Source of the DNA: Watersipora subatra
Lineage: Eukaryota > Bryozoa > Gymnolaemata > Cheilostomatida > Watersiporidae
Assembly: GCF_963576615.1 (NCBI RefSeq)
Contig: NC_088711.1
Location: 33,654,121-33,718,120, forward strand
Reading direction: 5' to 3'
Length of the DNA: 64,000 nt
Shown: piece by piece, positions 22,999 through 31,640 of the stretch
Numbering within the stretch: position 1 is the stretch's first letter
Layout: each line of letters begins with the position of its first letter
The notes under the pieces: generated by a model
What the model was told of the DNA's origin: nothing
What the model saw: only the letters and a program-made list of their open reading frames with translations
Databases searched by the model: none
Program-made: the position numbers and the translations under genes

Positions 22999-23455
22999 AC
23001 AGATTTTCGCGAAATTGAATTTCGCGAAAGTGAATTTCGCGAAATTGAATTTCGCGAAATTACACATTATATATATTATATAGTCAACTTTCGCGAAAGT
23101 GAATTTCGCGAAAGTGAATTTCGCGAAATTGGATTTCGCGAAATTGGATTTCGCGAAATTACACATATATATTATATAGTCAACTTTCGCGAAATTGAAT
23201 TTCGCGAAAGTGAATTTCGCGAAATTGGATTTCGCGAAATTGGATTTCGCGAAATTACACATATATATTATATAGTCAACTTTCGCGAAATTTGATTTCG
23301 CGAAATTGGATTTCGCGAAATTACACATATATATTATATAGTCAACTTTCGCGAAATTGGATTTCGCGAAATTGGATTTCGCGAAATTACACATATATAT
23401 TATATAGTCAACTTTCGCGAAATTGAATTTCGCGAAAGTGAATTTCGCCAAAACT
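22999..23455. promoter_or_regulatory. Array of 22 perfect TTTCGCGAAA palindromes
   Basis: Six clusters of 4, 5, 5, 3, 3 and 2 perfect TTTCGCGAAA palindromes, plus a degenerate TTTCGCCAAA at the end. Motifs within a cluster are spaced about 15 bp centre to centre, and clusters are separated by a constant ATATATTATATAGTCAAC linker. The array ends about 130 bp before the start codon of the six-exon gene. CGCGAAA is the core of E2F-type sites and the palindrome resembles the TCTCGCGAGA CGCG element, so a promoter role is possible. That is inference, and a simple satellite is the alternative. Minus-strand frames through it repeat NFAKS and are artefacts. Confidence 0.7.
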
Positions 23456-23586
23456 GTTTAGCTGATTTTACAATTTCGTGAACATAAATTACACAAATTT
23501 AATGAACCATAACATTGCTTCTACTTACTATATAAGCAACGAGAAAGAATAAGTTTTTCATCTCATTTTATTTATAATAGTTTACA

Positions 23587-24802
23587 ATGTGTGCTCGAGA
23601 CAAAAACGTGGATAGACTCCTAACTCAGACAAATTGCATCGACACGTGTGTGGAGATATGGGGCTACTGCCCTTGGGGTAGAGAGGTAGATCCTGAAAAA
23701 CAGAAGGCTTTTCGAAACAAGATCAAGCTTCAAAAGAAAGTAAGTATTACATTATAATATTTTACTAAATTATATTTTTGATTAAAGGAAACTTGAGAAT
23801 ATAAACTACATATTAAATATATTTCGAATTATAGGGTTTGCTTAAATGAAACAATTAAATTATACAAAGTAATTTTGGAAATTATTGTAGAAATCATTGG
23901 TCATGCAGCAGCAAAGAGAGGAGTTCTTTCGTAACTTCGATGTTACATTGACTTTAAAAGTAAGTATTACATTATATTTATTTCGTCTAATATCGTTGTA
24001 TAATGATAAAACATGTAACTAAAGATCAAATACATTCAACAAAATTCACTCCAATTGGTATGTAGGAATGTTAAAATGAGTATCAATCTGTGAAAACAGT
24101 AATTAATATTTTGTATAACTCCACTTTAAAACAAAAGGAGTTGGAATTGAAATTCAAAGTAAGACCTGACTGTGTTTTAATTTGTCTGCATGTTCTACTC
24201 TGACTATAATCAATGCAATTGTAGGATCCTGGGCATCACCGAACTAAATATAGTCCTTTTCGGAGAAGGCTTTATGAATTTGAATCTTCAGTAAGTAGTA
24301 CATTATATTTATTTCTTTATTTTAACTGAATATCCTCCTCTGTCTGTGTGTCCTAGTCTGACTATGTGATGTAACATATTTGTTTTTCTTATTGTCTGTA
24401 TGTCCTACTCTAGCTGATTGCATATCCTATTCTGTCTGCATTACATCTTGCATATCATTCTATGATTCGATGACTAATGCAATTGAAATTTACAATTTAA
24501 GTTGGAGTCCATTGTGAATGTAGAGTCTACTATCTCAGCAAGGTTATAGTAATCCATCCTGACTGTAATCATTGCAATTGCAGGCTCCCGTATCTCAACA
24601 GGAAGATTCCATTCAGAAAAAGGATGGATCTTCTTCTTCTTCAGTAAGTATTACATTATATTTGATTTTTAGTTTGAATGAATGATCTAATCTGATTGTA
24701 TGTCTTACTTTTACTATATCTCACTAAAAATAATGTATGTTTTGATTGTAGACAGTTCATTCTCATTCGACAATGAAAGAAGAAGAAGAAAATTGGGATT
24801 GA
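23587..24802 (+). CDS. Six-exon gene of unknown function in the Polinton-like element
   Basis: Predicted exons are 23587-23739, 23891-23959, 24138-24158 (a 21-nt microexon), 24225-24290, 24584-24643 and 24752-24802, together 139 codons and a TGA stop. Every intron is GT-AG and phase 0, and each exon is open in the joined frame. The first exon starts MCARDKNVDRLL and contains CIDTCVEIWGYCPWGREV, a four-cysteine stretch. Later exons are short and charged (QQQREEFFRNF, HHRTKYSPFRRRL, serine-rich, then a KEEEENWD end). I recognise no family, signal peptide or membrane segment. Four donors share GTAAGTATTACATTATA or close variants, and two acceptors share TCAWTGCAATTGYAG, so intron-exon units look duplicated. 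An AATAAA signal lies near 24898. The start is the first ATG after the motif array. The microexon is the least certain part. Confidence 0.68.
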
Positions 24803-24924
24803 ATGAAATTCAAGAAAGATGTATTCCAAAACTTTCCTTTTTAAAACGAATGACAGAATGATTTTGAATTTTTTGTAACATTTATAGTTTATATTTTATA
24901 ATAAAAACTTATCTCTCATTCAAC

Positions 24925-25414
24925 CAAATATATAACAATCTCCGGAAAATCAACCCCTCGGTGTCCCAGATATTAACCCCCTCACTCATCCGCTAGGTAA
25001 TCTCTCGCTCTCCTCGATAATCCGCGAGATCCACTCCGGAAAACCATCCAGCCCTCGATGTCCCAGATATTCACCCCCACTATTCCACCGATAATCGGCG
25101 ACGATTCGCCCGACTAATCCGCGACGATTCCCCCGACTAATCCCGTGATAATCCGCGTTCAATCGGATGACTCATCCCCCGCTAATCCGATGACTCATCC
25201 ACAGATAATCCGCCGATTACGCCAGGAGCGGATCCGTAACCCCTCGAATTCAACCCCCTACTCTACACCACAATTTCCCCCCAAACCCCAACATCTCATT
25301 CAACTCCACACGATTCAATCTACACCCCTAGCCAATTTAATTCACAACCCCCTTTTTCTATCCCCCCGCTGGATCCGTCACTTTTGTGTGTAGATCTGCT
25401 CTCTATATACTACT
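24925..25414 (-). repeat. Right terminal inverted repeat, 490 bp
   Basis: Reverse complement of 18154-18643. The one difference I found is ATCACGGG here against ATCGCGGG on the left (read in the same sense). Followed by the target duplication CACATG. Confidence 0.95.
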
Positions 25415-25420
25415 CACATG

Positions 25421-25784
25421 TAACTATATATACAAACGCATAGGCAACCGCTTCACCAAAGAAAATTTGGCTAACTACCGAGGAGCAAGGTCAAAATGCA
25501 CACGTACATGCAAGAAACCACAACTCAAAAGCAGGCCAGGATATAACAAGGCAGCAGCACAGCTCGTACTCTAGTGTATAAAATAATGCTCAACTACGAA
25601 GAAACAAGAAATTGTTACTTTTTAGGAGCAAAATGTATATTTCATAAATAAAAAGGCAAAGCTGTGGTCTTAAATAATAAACAAAACGAAAGATGTAAAA
25701 ATGATCACCAAACACACTTCAGTACAAATTGTTCCATGTAGTATGAACAAAGAAAAAAAGAGAAAAAAAAATGTATATACTAGG
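25421..25784. other. Unassigned stretch
   Basis: No gene recognised beyond a 62-codon frame without family features. Confidence 0.4.
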
Positions 25785-26265
25785 TGAATGCTCGATGTTG
25801 CACGGGCAACAAAAAAAGTTTTTGCATAGAAAGTTTATTTTTAATTGGCTAAGTTTCTTTACCCAATAAACTTGAGTAACTTAAGCTAGTAACTTAAGCT
25901 CGTCTAAATCGTTACTTTAATAAGAGCCGCCCATCTCAAGCCAGCATTAGGAAAATAGATTGTGTCATGATCGCTCACGCAATCATGAACTTCAAGTATG
26001 CTAGATGAAGCATGAAGTGGGCTATTCTAACCAATCAGCATTAAAAATTGGTGTGTGCATAAGTATTATTAAGCAATTATTCCATAGTAATACCAGTTGA
26101 ACACGCTGTCCAATGGATAGTATGTCTGTCTGCAGAACTGAAGATTCAGAGTTAAAGTTGAGTGCAAAGGGTTTTTGCTCCTAAAACTCTATCGCTATAG
26201 CTGGACACAAACGCCAGACCAACAAATGACAAACACTGAGATTTATATAGATACGAGGAGAATGG
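25785..26265. repeat. Composite interspersed repeat, copy 1
   Basis: Contains TTGCACGGGCAAC near 25798, then AGTAACTTAAGCTCGTCTAA near 25892, and a degraded tRNA-like head near 26100-26170. The same blocks in the same order recur at 26270-26690, so this is a tandem pair of a roughly 450-bp unit. Confidence 0.65.
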
Positions 26266-26269
26266 CGGG

Positions 26270-26690
26270 TGTTGCCTGAGTAATAAAATACTTACCCAAA
26301 TAATTTTAGTAGCTTGAACTGGTAACTTAAGCTAGTCTAAATCTTTACTATAATAAAAGGCGTGTCTGAAGCCAGCTTAATAATCGTTGTTACCAGTAAT
26401 GATTTTCAAGTGTGCTAGTAATAACCAATAGTATTTTCTCCAGTGCTTTGAGCATGCATATTGTAGCCGATGTAATGAGTATGACTACAATTATGCAATC
26501 GTAGAGCAATGTAGCTGCTTGGTCTAGTGGTTTAGCATGCCTGCCTGCAGATCTAGATGTTCCAAGTTCAAATCCAGTGCAAAGTGCATATTTTGTTCCT
26601 ATAACTTTATCACTCTAACCAAACACACAAAGGGCAGACAGACAGACAGACAGACAAGCACTGAAATACATATATATATATATATATAAT
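26270..26690 (+). repeat. Composite repeat copy 2 with tRNA-derived SINE head
   Basis: After GGTGTTGCCTGAGTAATAAA and GGTAACTTAAGCTAGTCTAA, a tRNA-like promoter is visible at 26510-26580. It has an A-box-like TGGTCTAGTGG at 26520-26530 and a B-box-like AGTTCAAATCC at 26565-26575, the usual spacing for a pol III SINE. The tail ends in a GACA tetranucleotide run and ATATAT. It cannot be a tRNA gene because no acceptor pairing follows. Confidence 0.65.
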
Positions 26691-27642
26691 TTAGACACAG
26701 TAGAAGCTCCCAAAACGTAAATAATCTGTTACAAGACCGTTTTAAATTATAGGAATTGTACGTTATACGAAGTGTAAAACACATGTAAATGCCTAATACA
26801 TTCCAGGATCTTTTCAAACTCACCCCTTTGTTCCTACAAAAATCAAAGACTAAACACAACTTTCCAATTTATTGACTGTACCGTGACTGTAGTATTATTG
26901 GTTTGTATTGACAACTTCTTTTCTTTTTCTTATCACTTTCAGTAATTTTATGGTCAAAGATCGTAGTAATGTCACAATAAGTTAAGAGGAGCGCAAACTA
27001 TCGAAATATATTTACAACTATTCGTTTATTTTTCTAGACAACAATGTTTTTTTTTTCGGCCAAACATAAGTAATAACAAATATCTCATATGTCTACAATA
27101 CAATAAAAAATAGATTTGTTCTATAATAATAGCGATGTCACCTGTCGTCTATCTGCTTTTAAAGATCAAAGTTATTGCAAAACATATCTTTCAATGATAC
27201 TCCAACTTGTGACATTCAGATTGTCTGACCGATGTTGTAACACTTACACCAATCACCTCTAATTATTTATTAACAATTGCACAAATATTATAATAAATTC
27301 AATCTGTGCTTTGTCAACACACCTGACAATCTCTCATGGCACACTAGACTGTCATAGAACTTTCCTATGTAATAAAGATAATGTCATACGTACGTCATTT
27401 TCTCCCAAGTGTGACAAGAGAAAGAACAATATTTTTAGACCAACTACAAGATAAGATTATTTTCATTATTCAAATAGAATTTGAGAACCTGCACTGACTT
27501 GACACTTTAAATTATATGGACTTTTTTACGTAGTATGAAGCAAAAACCTTACATAAATTGTAGATGTGATTTGAAATTTGCGTTATAGAAGGTATATGTT
27601 ACAGGAGAGTCTACTGTATATATATAGCGAAAGAAGTGCAAG
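26691..27642. other. AT-rich non-coding stretch
   Basis: No gene recognised. Near 27245-27340 are words resembling the 68-bp satellite of the Polinton-like element (ACAATTGCACAAATATTATA, TGCTTTGTCAACACACCTGA, CAATCTCTCATGGCAC), which suggests an old single copy. Confidence 0.45.
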
Positions 27643-27872
27643 ACCGGTGAGATGTGGGACGCTATTAGCCTTAGTACAAGGTTTATCATTTTTGTGATTT
27701 AAGCACTCTTGTGCCAGACATTGATTTTCTTAAAGACTGTTAGACCACTTAGTTGTTTCATAGCAAGAAGTCAACTCTCATTGGCAATGAGAGTCATCTA
27801 CCTTGCCGGTTTTGGGCTGCACTGATGAGGCTTCAATAGCTGAAACGGTGCTGTCTGTAGAATGAGTATAAT
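27643..27872 (+). repeat. Hammerhead-bearing repeat, copy 1
   Basis: About 230 bp matching 31318-31550 in direct orientation, with shared words such as CTATTAGCCTT, TTTTGTGATTT, CACTTAGTTGTTTCAT-like and GCACTGATGAGGCTTCAATA. The 3' end carries the ribozyme. Small size and ribozyme content resemble retrozymes or the Sm-alpha family of schistosomes. A Penelope-type terminal repeat is also possible. Confidence 0.7.
27817..27860 (+). ncRNA. Hammerhead ribozyme, type I, copy 1
   Basis: Core CUGAUGA at 27822-27828. Stem II is GGCU/AGCU around the UCAAU loop (27829-27841), and GAA is at 27842-27844. A short stem III is ACGG/CUGU (27845-27854) with a 2-base loop, and the expected cleavage C is at 27855. 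Stem I pairs CUGCA (27817-27821) with UGUAG (27856-27860). All conserved core nucleotides are present. Stem II closes with a G-U pair, which may weaken it compared with the second copy. The very short stem III is typical of animal hammerheads that work as dimers. Confidence 0.82.
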
Positions 27873-28390
27873 TTATACGTATATAGCTAGTTGTTAGTTA
27901 ATCACTACAAACTTATATCAAGCAGACATAGGTCTGATCTCATCAAAGTGACAACTCTAGAAAAATGGAATGCAAGATGGCTACTAGTGAGTGTCAGAAT
28001 GACTCACCAATCGCATCTTATCGGTTAGTGGATAATCGCCATCAACCAATGAGAACCGTCTAAGTGGTTCCCTCTTTGAAATGGCTGAGTAGATAACTTC
28101 TAGTATCCATGCATGCTTGATAATGCAAATTCATTTATCCCATTTAATGTTAATCGGTCGGGCTTGCAGATAATCATGAACATTTTAAAAAGGCAAAAGT
28201 AGCATCTATTGCTTATGTTTGAGTTGAATTTACATTGCCTAACTTTTTTCATTTAACATTGTAAAGAACCAACTGGAGCCATTTGGTCTTTTACTCTCCA
28301 AATAAGCTTGCTAAGTGTATTGAGTGCTTTTTCTTTATTATTGTTTACAAAACTAGCATTTTCAGTGATAATATATATACATGCATATAT

Positions 28391-28437
<47 letters not shown>
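27873..28437. other. Non-coding stretch ending in a TA microsatellite
   Basis: No gene recognised. 28370-28437 is a (TA)n run interrupted by CATG, bordering the LINE below. Confidence 0.5.
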
Positions 28438-28442
<5 letters not shown>

Positions 28443-28679
28443 GTTTCCTCACCCCGGATACCCCGTATGGGTGGTAAATTCTGCTCTAACTCGGGTCTCC
28501 TACCAGAGACCTGGGAGTTTGAGCACTCGTCTCAAGATCTTAGCTGTTCCCAATTGCGCACTTTTCTGCAACTCACCTGAGTTGATTGTTGTTGGTATTT
28601 GGGCAAGCCACAGTTTTTGCGCCGGTGTTATTGCGCCCAGTGCCCCAATGACTACTGGGATTACAGTTGTTCTTACATT

Positions 28680-30125
28680 TCAGCATTTTTCAATTTCTTC
28701 TCCAAGAGGAAGATATTTCTCTACCTTTTCTTTTTCTTTGCTGGCTATATTGTAGTCATTGGGTACTGCTATATCTATTATAGTAGCCCTCTTGTTCTCC
28801 TTGTCTACCACCACTATATATGGTTGGTTTGCTAGGACATGCTTGTCAGTTTGGATGTAGAAGTCCCAGAGGATCTTAGCGCGGTCATTTTCATTCACCT
28901 TACCAGGAGCTTCCCACCAGTGTTGTGGTTTATTAAGGCCATACTCGTCACATAGACTTCTATACACAACACCTGCGACATGATTATGCCGCTCAGTGTA
29001 TGCGTTCCCTGCTAGCTGTTTGCATCCACTGATGATGTGTTGGATGGTCTCAGGTGCATCTTTGCACAGTCTGCATCTAGGGTAATCTCTAATGTGATAG
29101 ATTTTCGTTTGGAGTTGCCTTGTTGGGAGCACTTGCTCCTGGGCTGCCATGATTAGCGACTCTGTATTGGCCGTTAGGTTTCCTTTGTTCAGCCACATAT
29201 ATGTCTGGTGAAGATCGCCAACCTTAGATATTTGTTGGTGGTAAGCACCATGAAGAGGTTTTGTGTGCCAGTCAATTTCCTCATCCTCAGGGCGTAGGTC
29301 CGTTGTAAGAGCAGCCGATTGAAATTCAGCTAGCAACTTATCTGAGATGGCCATGGAGGCTGCATATGCTTTGATGCTTTGCTCCTCCTCTTTCACTGTC
29401 TGCTGTACACTTTTGAGTCCCCTACCGCCATCTTTCCTATCAAGATGCAATCTAGTAGTATCAGATTTTGGGTGGAGTGCTCCATGCATGGTCAGCAGTT
29501 TACGAGTTGCTATATCTGTTTCTTTGATGGCTTCCTCAGTCCACTTTATTATGGCTGCTGGATATCTTATTACTGGCAGTGCGTAGGTATTTATTGCCAT
29601 GACTTGGTTCTTGGCATTGAGCGGACTCCGTAAGACCTGCCGTAGGCGTTTCTTGTATTCGGTAATGGCTTTGTGACGTACCTCGGCTTCGTGGTTGATG
29701 TTGCTTTGCATAATCCCCAAGTACTTGTACCCTTCTTCTATATCTTTGATGGTACCATTTGGCATTCTTAGGCCATCTGTGAGCATACAATGGCCTTTCT
29801 TAAGAATTAGCCTTCCACATTTCTCAATACCGAAGGTCATTCCGATGTTCTTGCTGTATACCTGAGTGAGGTGTATTAGCGAATCAATGTCCCTTTCTTT
29901 GTTAGCGTACAGCTTGATGTCATCCATGTAGAAGAGGTGGTTTATCTTGGTGCCACTCTTAAACTGGTACCCATATTGAGTCTTCTCCAGCATATTGCTT
30001 AGAGGAATTAGGCATATGCAGAAGAGCAGCGGTGATAAGGAGTCACCTTGATAGATGCCTCGCTTAATTTGTACACTCGCCAGCTTTTTGCCATTAGCCT
30101 CCAGTTCCGTCTTCCATTTGGTCAT
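28680..30125 (-). pseudogene. RLE-LINE reverse transcriptase palm and endonuclease domain
   Basis: 481 open codons. Reverse transcriptase motifs: IYQGDSLSPLLFCICLIPLS (motif B) and HLFYMDDIKLYA (motif C, catalytic DD intact). The C-terminal part has a CCHC motif, CRLCKDAPETIQHIISGC, then YTERHNHVAG. It is followed by an RLE-type endonuclease signature reading NQPYIVVVDKENKRATIIDI, where related elements carry PD...D; here the usual PDI is PYI. The copy at 60360 keeps PDIVVV, so the aspartate has been lost in this copy. The frame ends at a TGA where family members normally continue (NVRTTVIPVVIGALGAITP lies downstream in frame). Same frame as the upstream block, separated by one TAA. Confidence 0.85.
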
Positions 30126-31217
30126 TTACATCTTGATGAATGCCACAAGAGCAGGGTGAACATTGTACATACCGAGGCACTCAAGTATCCAGCCATGGGG
30201 AATTGAGTCATAGGCCTTTTTGTAGTCGATCCAAGCCATGGCAAGATTGGTTTGCCTTCTCCTGCTGTCTTGACAGACCGTCCGATCCACCAGTAACTGA
30301 TGTTTAGCTCCTCGGGTTTTGCGCCCAATTCCTTTTTGAGCACTGGTCATATAGTGACTCATGTGCTGTTCCAGTTTGTCTGCAACTATTCCTGAGAGCA
30401 ATTTCCAAGTGGTGGGCAAGCACGCTATTGGTCGATAGTTTTTGGGAATCGGCCCCTGCTTTGGATCTTTTATCAGAAGTACAGTTCGTCCTTTGGTCAG
30501 CCATTCCGGATGGTCACCTTGTTCTATTAGGCATTCCATCTGCTTAGCCATTCTAGTGTGAAGTGATGTCAATTTTTTTAACCAGAAGGCTTGAATCATG
30601 TCATGGCCAGGTGCTGCCCAGTTCTTCATACGCTGCTCTCTGCACTTGATGTCCTCTTTGCTGATGGTGAGTCCTTGCTGGGCCACAGTGTGTTGATGGC
30701 TCTCTTTAAGCCTCTTTAGCCAATTTGCAGTGGTGTTATGAGTAGTCTCTTTCTCCCAGATGTCCTTCCAGAACTTTGAAGTGCTAGATCGGGGAGGCTT
30801 AGACATTGGCCTCTGCAGTTCACCTTTGAACTGGGAATACACTCTAGATGGATTATTGATGAACAGTTTGTTCATTCTCTTGTTATCCCGCTCGTTGGTG
30901 TACCGCTTCAGTCGTGCCGAGAGTGCTACTAGCTGCTGTTTGGCAGATTCTAGAGCTTCTATTGTGGCTTCCCTTTTTGGACGCTCCAAACTGTGGTTAG
31001 ATCTCTCACTGAGCCTACTAACTTTCTTGCGCAAGTCCTTGATCGTATTTTGTAGCCTCAACTGCCAGGATGGAATGGCTTGAAGCCTTGATGGTATTGG
31101 CTTAATATCCATCTCCTCCAAGATGACGGTTGCTGTACTGTAGATTAAGGCATTAGTATCACTGATTGATCCAGTTGAGATCGACTCCAGTGCCATGTTA
31201 ATGTCTTCTAACAGCAT
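30126..31217 (-). pseudogene. RLE-LINE N-terminal and finger part of reverse transcriptase
   Basis: 363 open codons ending at a single in-frame TAA that separates it from the block at 28680-30125. Contains NYRPIACLPTTWKLLSGIVA (fingers), then GIGRKTRGAKHQLLVDRTV and MAWIDYKKAYDSIPHGWILE (motif A, D present). It belongs to the same polypeptide as the next block, about 845 codons in total. The N-terminus appears to be lost: no DNA-binding zinc fingers or Myb-like motif is seen before the TA run at 31250. Confidence 0.85.
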
Positions 31218-31317
31218 CTTAGGTATGGCCTTGCTAACTCTTCGTAGTGGTAATATATATATATATATATATATCTATATATAAATAGTATATGCTCCCT
31301 CACTTCGGTTTGGTTGA

Positions 31318-31550
31318 GCACTCTGTGAGAGGTGCGGCACTATTAGCCTTTGTGCAAAGCTCATCACTTTTGTGATTTGAGCACTCTGGTGTCAGCACAT
31401 TGACTTTCTTAAAGTCTGTGAGGCAACCTAGTTGTTTCATGGCAGGAAGTCAGCTCTCATTGGTAATGGGATTTGTGTCCCTCGCCTAAGCTCTGAGCTG
31501 CACTGATGAGGCTTCAATAGCCGAAACAGTACTGTCTGTAGCATGAGTAT
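31318..31550 (+). repeat. Hammerhead-bearing repeat, copy 2
   Basis: Direct-orientation partner of 27643-27872, roughly 80-85 percent similar by eye. It ends in the ribozyme and then (TA)n. Both copies lie outside the minus-strand LINE, one on each side. Confidence 0.7.
31497..31542 (+). ncRNA. Hammerhead ribozyme, type I, copy 2
   Basis: Stem I pairs GCUGCA (31497-31502) with UGUAGC (31537-31542), six pairs including one G-U. Core CUGAUGA is at 31503-31509. Stem II is GGCU/AGCC with a UCAAU loop (31510-31522), and GAA is at 31523-31525. Stem III is ACAG/CUGU with a 2-base UA loop (31526-31535), and the cleavage C is at 31536. All core nucleotides match the hammerhead consensus and the three stems pair fully. 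Cleavage would fall between 31536 and 31537. Stem III is too short to be stable in a monomer, so activity as a dimer or tandem transcript is likely. Confidence 0.88.
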
Positions 31551-31586
31551 ATATATATACATATATATGTATATACATGTATGTAT

Positions 31587-31637
<51 letters not shown>
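31547..31637. repeat. TA/CATG microsatellite
   Basis: (TA)n with CATGTATGTATA interruptions between the ribozyme repeat and the next transposon. Confidence 0.9.

Positions 31638-31640
<3 letters not shown>

Larger units (their letters stand above)
18154..25414 (+). mobile_element. Polinton/Maverick-like element, 7.26 kb, non-autonomous
   Basis: The element starts AGTAGTATATAGAGAGC and ends with the reverse complement, so its termini are AG...CT. A perfect 6-bp duplication CACATG flanks it (18148-18153 and 25415-25420). Its inverted repeats are 490 bp and nearly identical; I found one mismatch. Long inverted repeats, AG...CT ends and 6-bp duplications are the hallmarks of Polintons (Mavericks). 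Full Polintons are 15-20 kb with a protein-primed DNA polymerase, a retroviral-type integrase, a packaging ATPase and capsid genes. None of these is visible here. The interior holds satellite arrays, a protease-like fragment, a TTTCGCGAAA array and a six-exon gene. The most likely reading is a non-autonomous derivative moved in trans. An unrelated large MITE-like family with the same end features is the alternative. Confidence 0.78.
28440..31235 (-). mobile_element. RLE-type LINE (R2/R4/Dong-like), 5'-truncated
   Basis: Minus-strand element bounded on both sides by TA microsatellites (28375-28437 and 31250-31275), which suggests insertion into or association with TA runs. It holds one long coding region split by one internal stop and shortened by a late stop. 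The 3' end starts with ACAATTTT next to GGGTATCCGGGGTGAGGAA and is shared with the copy at 59981-60572. Confidence 0.85.

Noticed and set aside
22978-23451. 157-codon minus-strand frame repeating NFAKS/NFAKF
   Set aside because: It is a translation of the TTTCGCGAAA array; the repeat unit, not a protein, is conserved.
18154-25414. Complete autonomous Polinton
   Set aside because: No polymerase B, integrase, ATPase or capsid motifs were found in any frame, and the length is less than half of a typical Polinton.
26505-26580. tRNA gene
   Set aside because: A and B boxes are present, but the cloverleaf does not close and the tail is SINE-like.
28308-28835. Plus-strand frames across the LINE tail (also 59933-60328)
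   Set aside because: Shadows of the minus-strand LINE coding region; they recur only because the tail is repeated.
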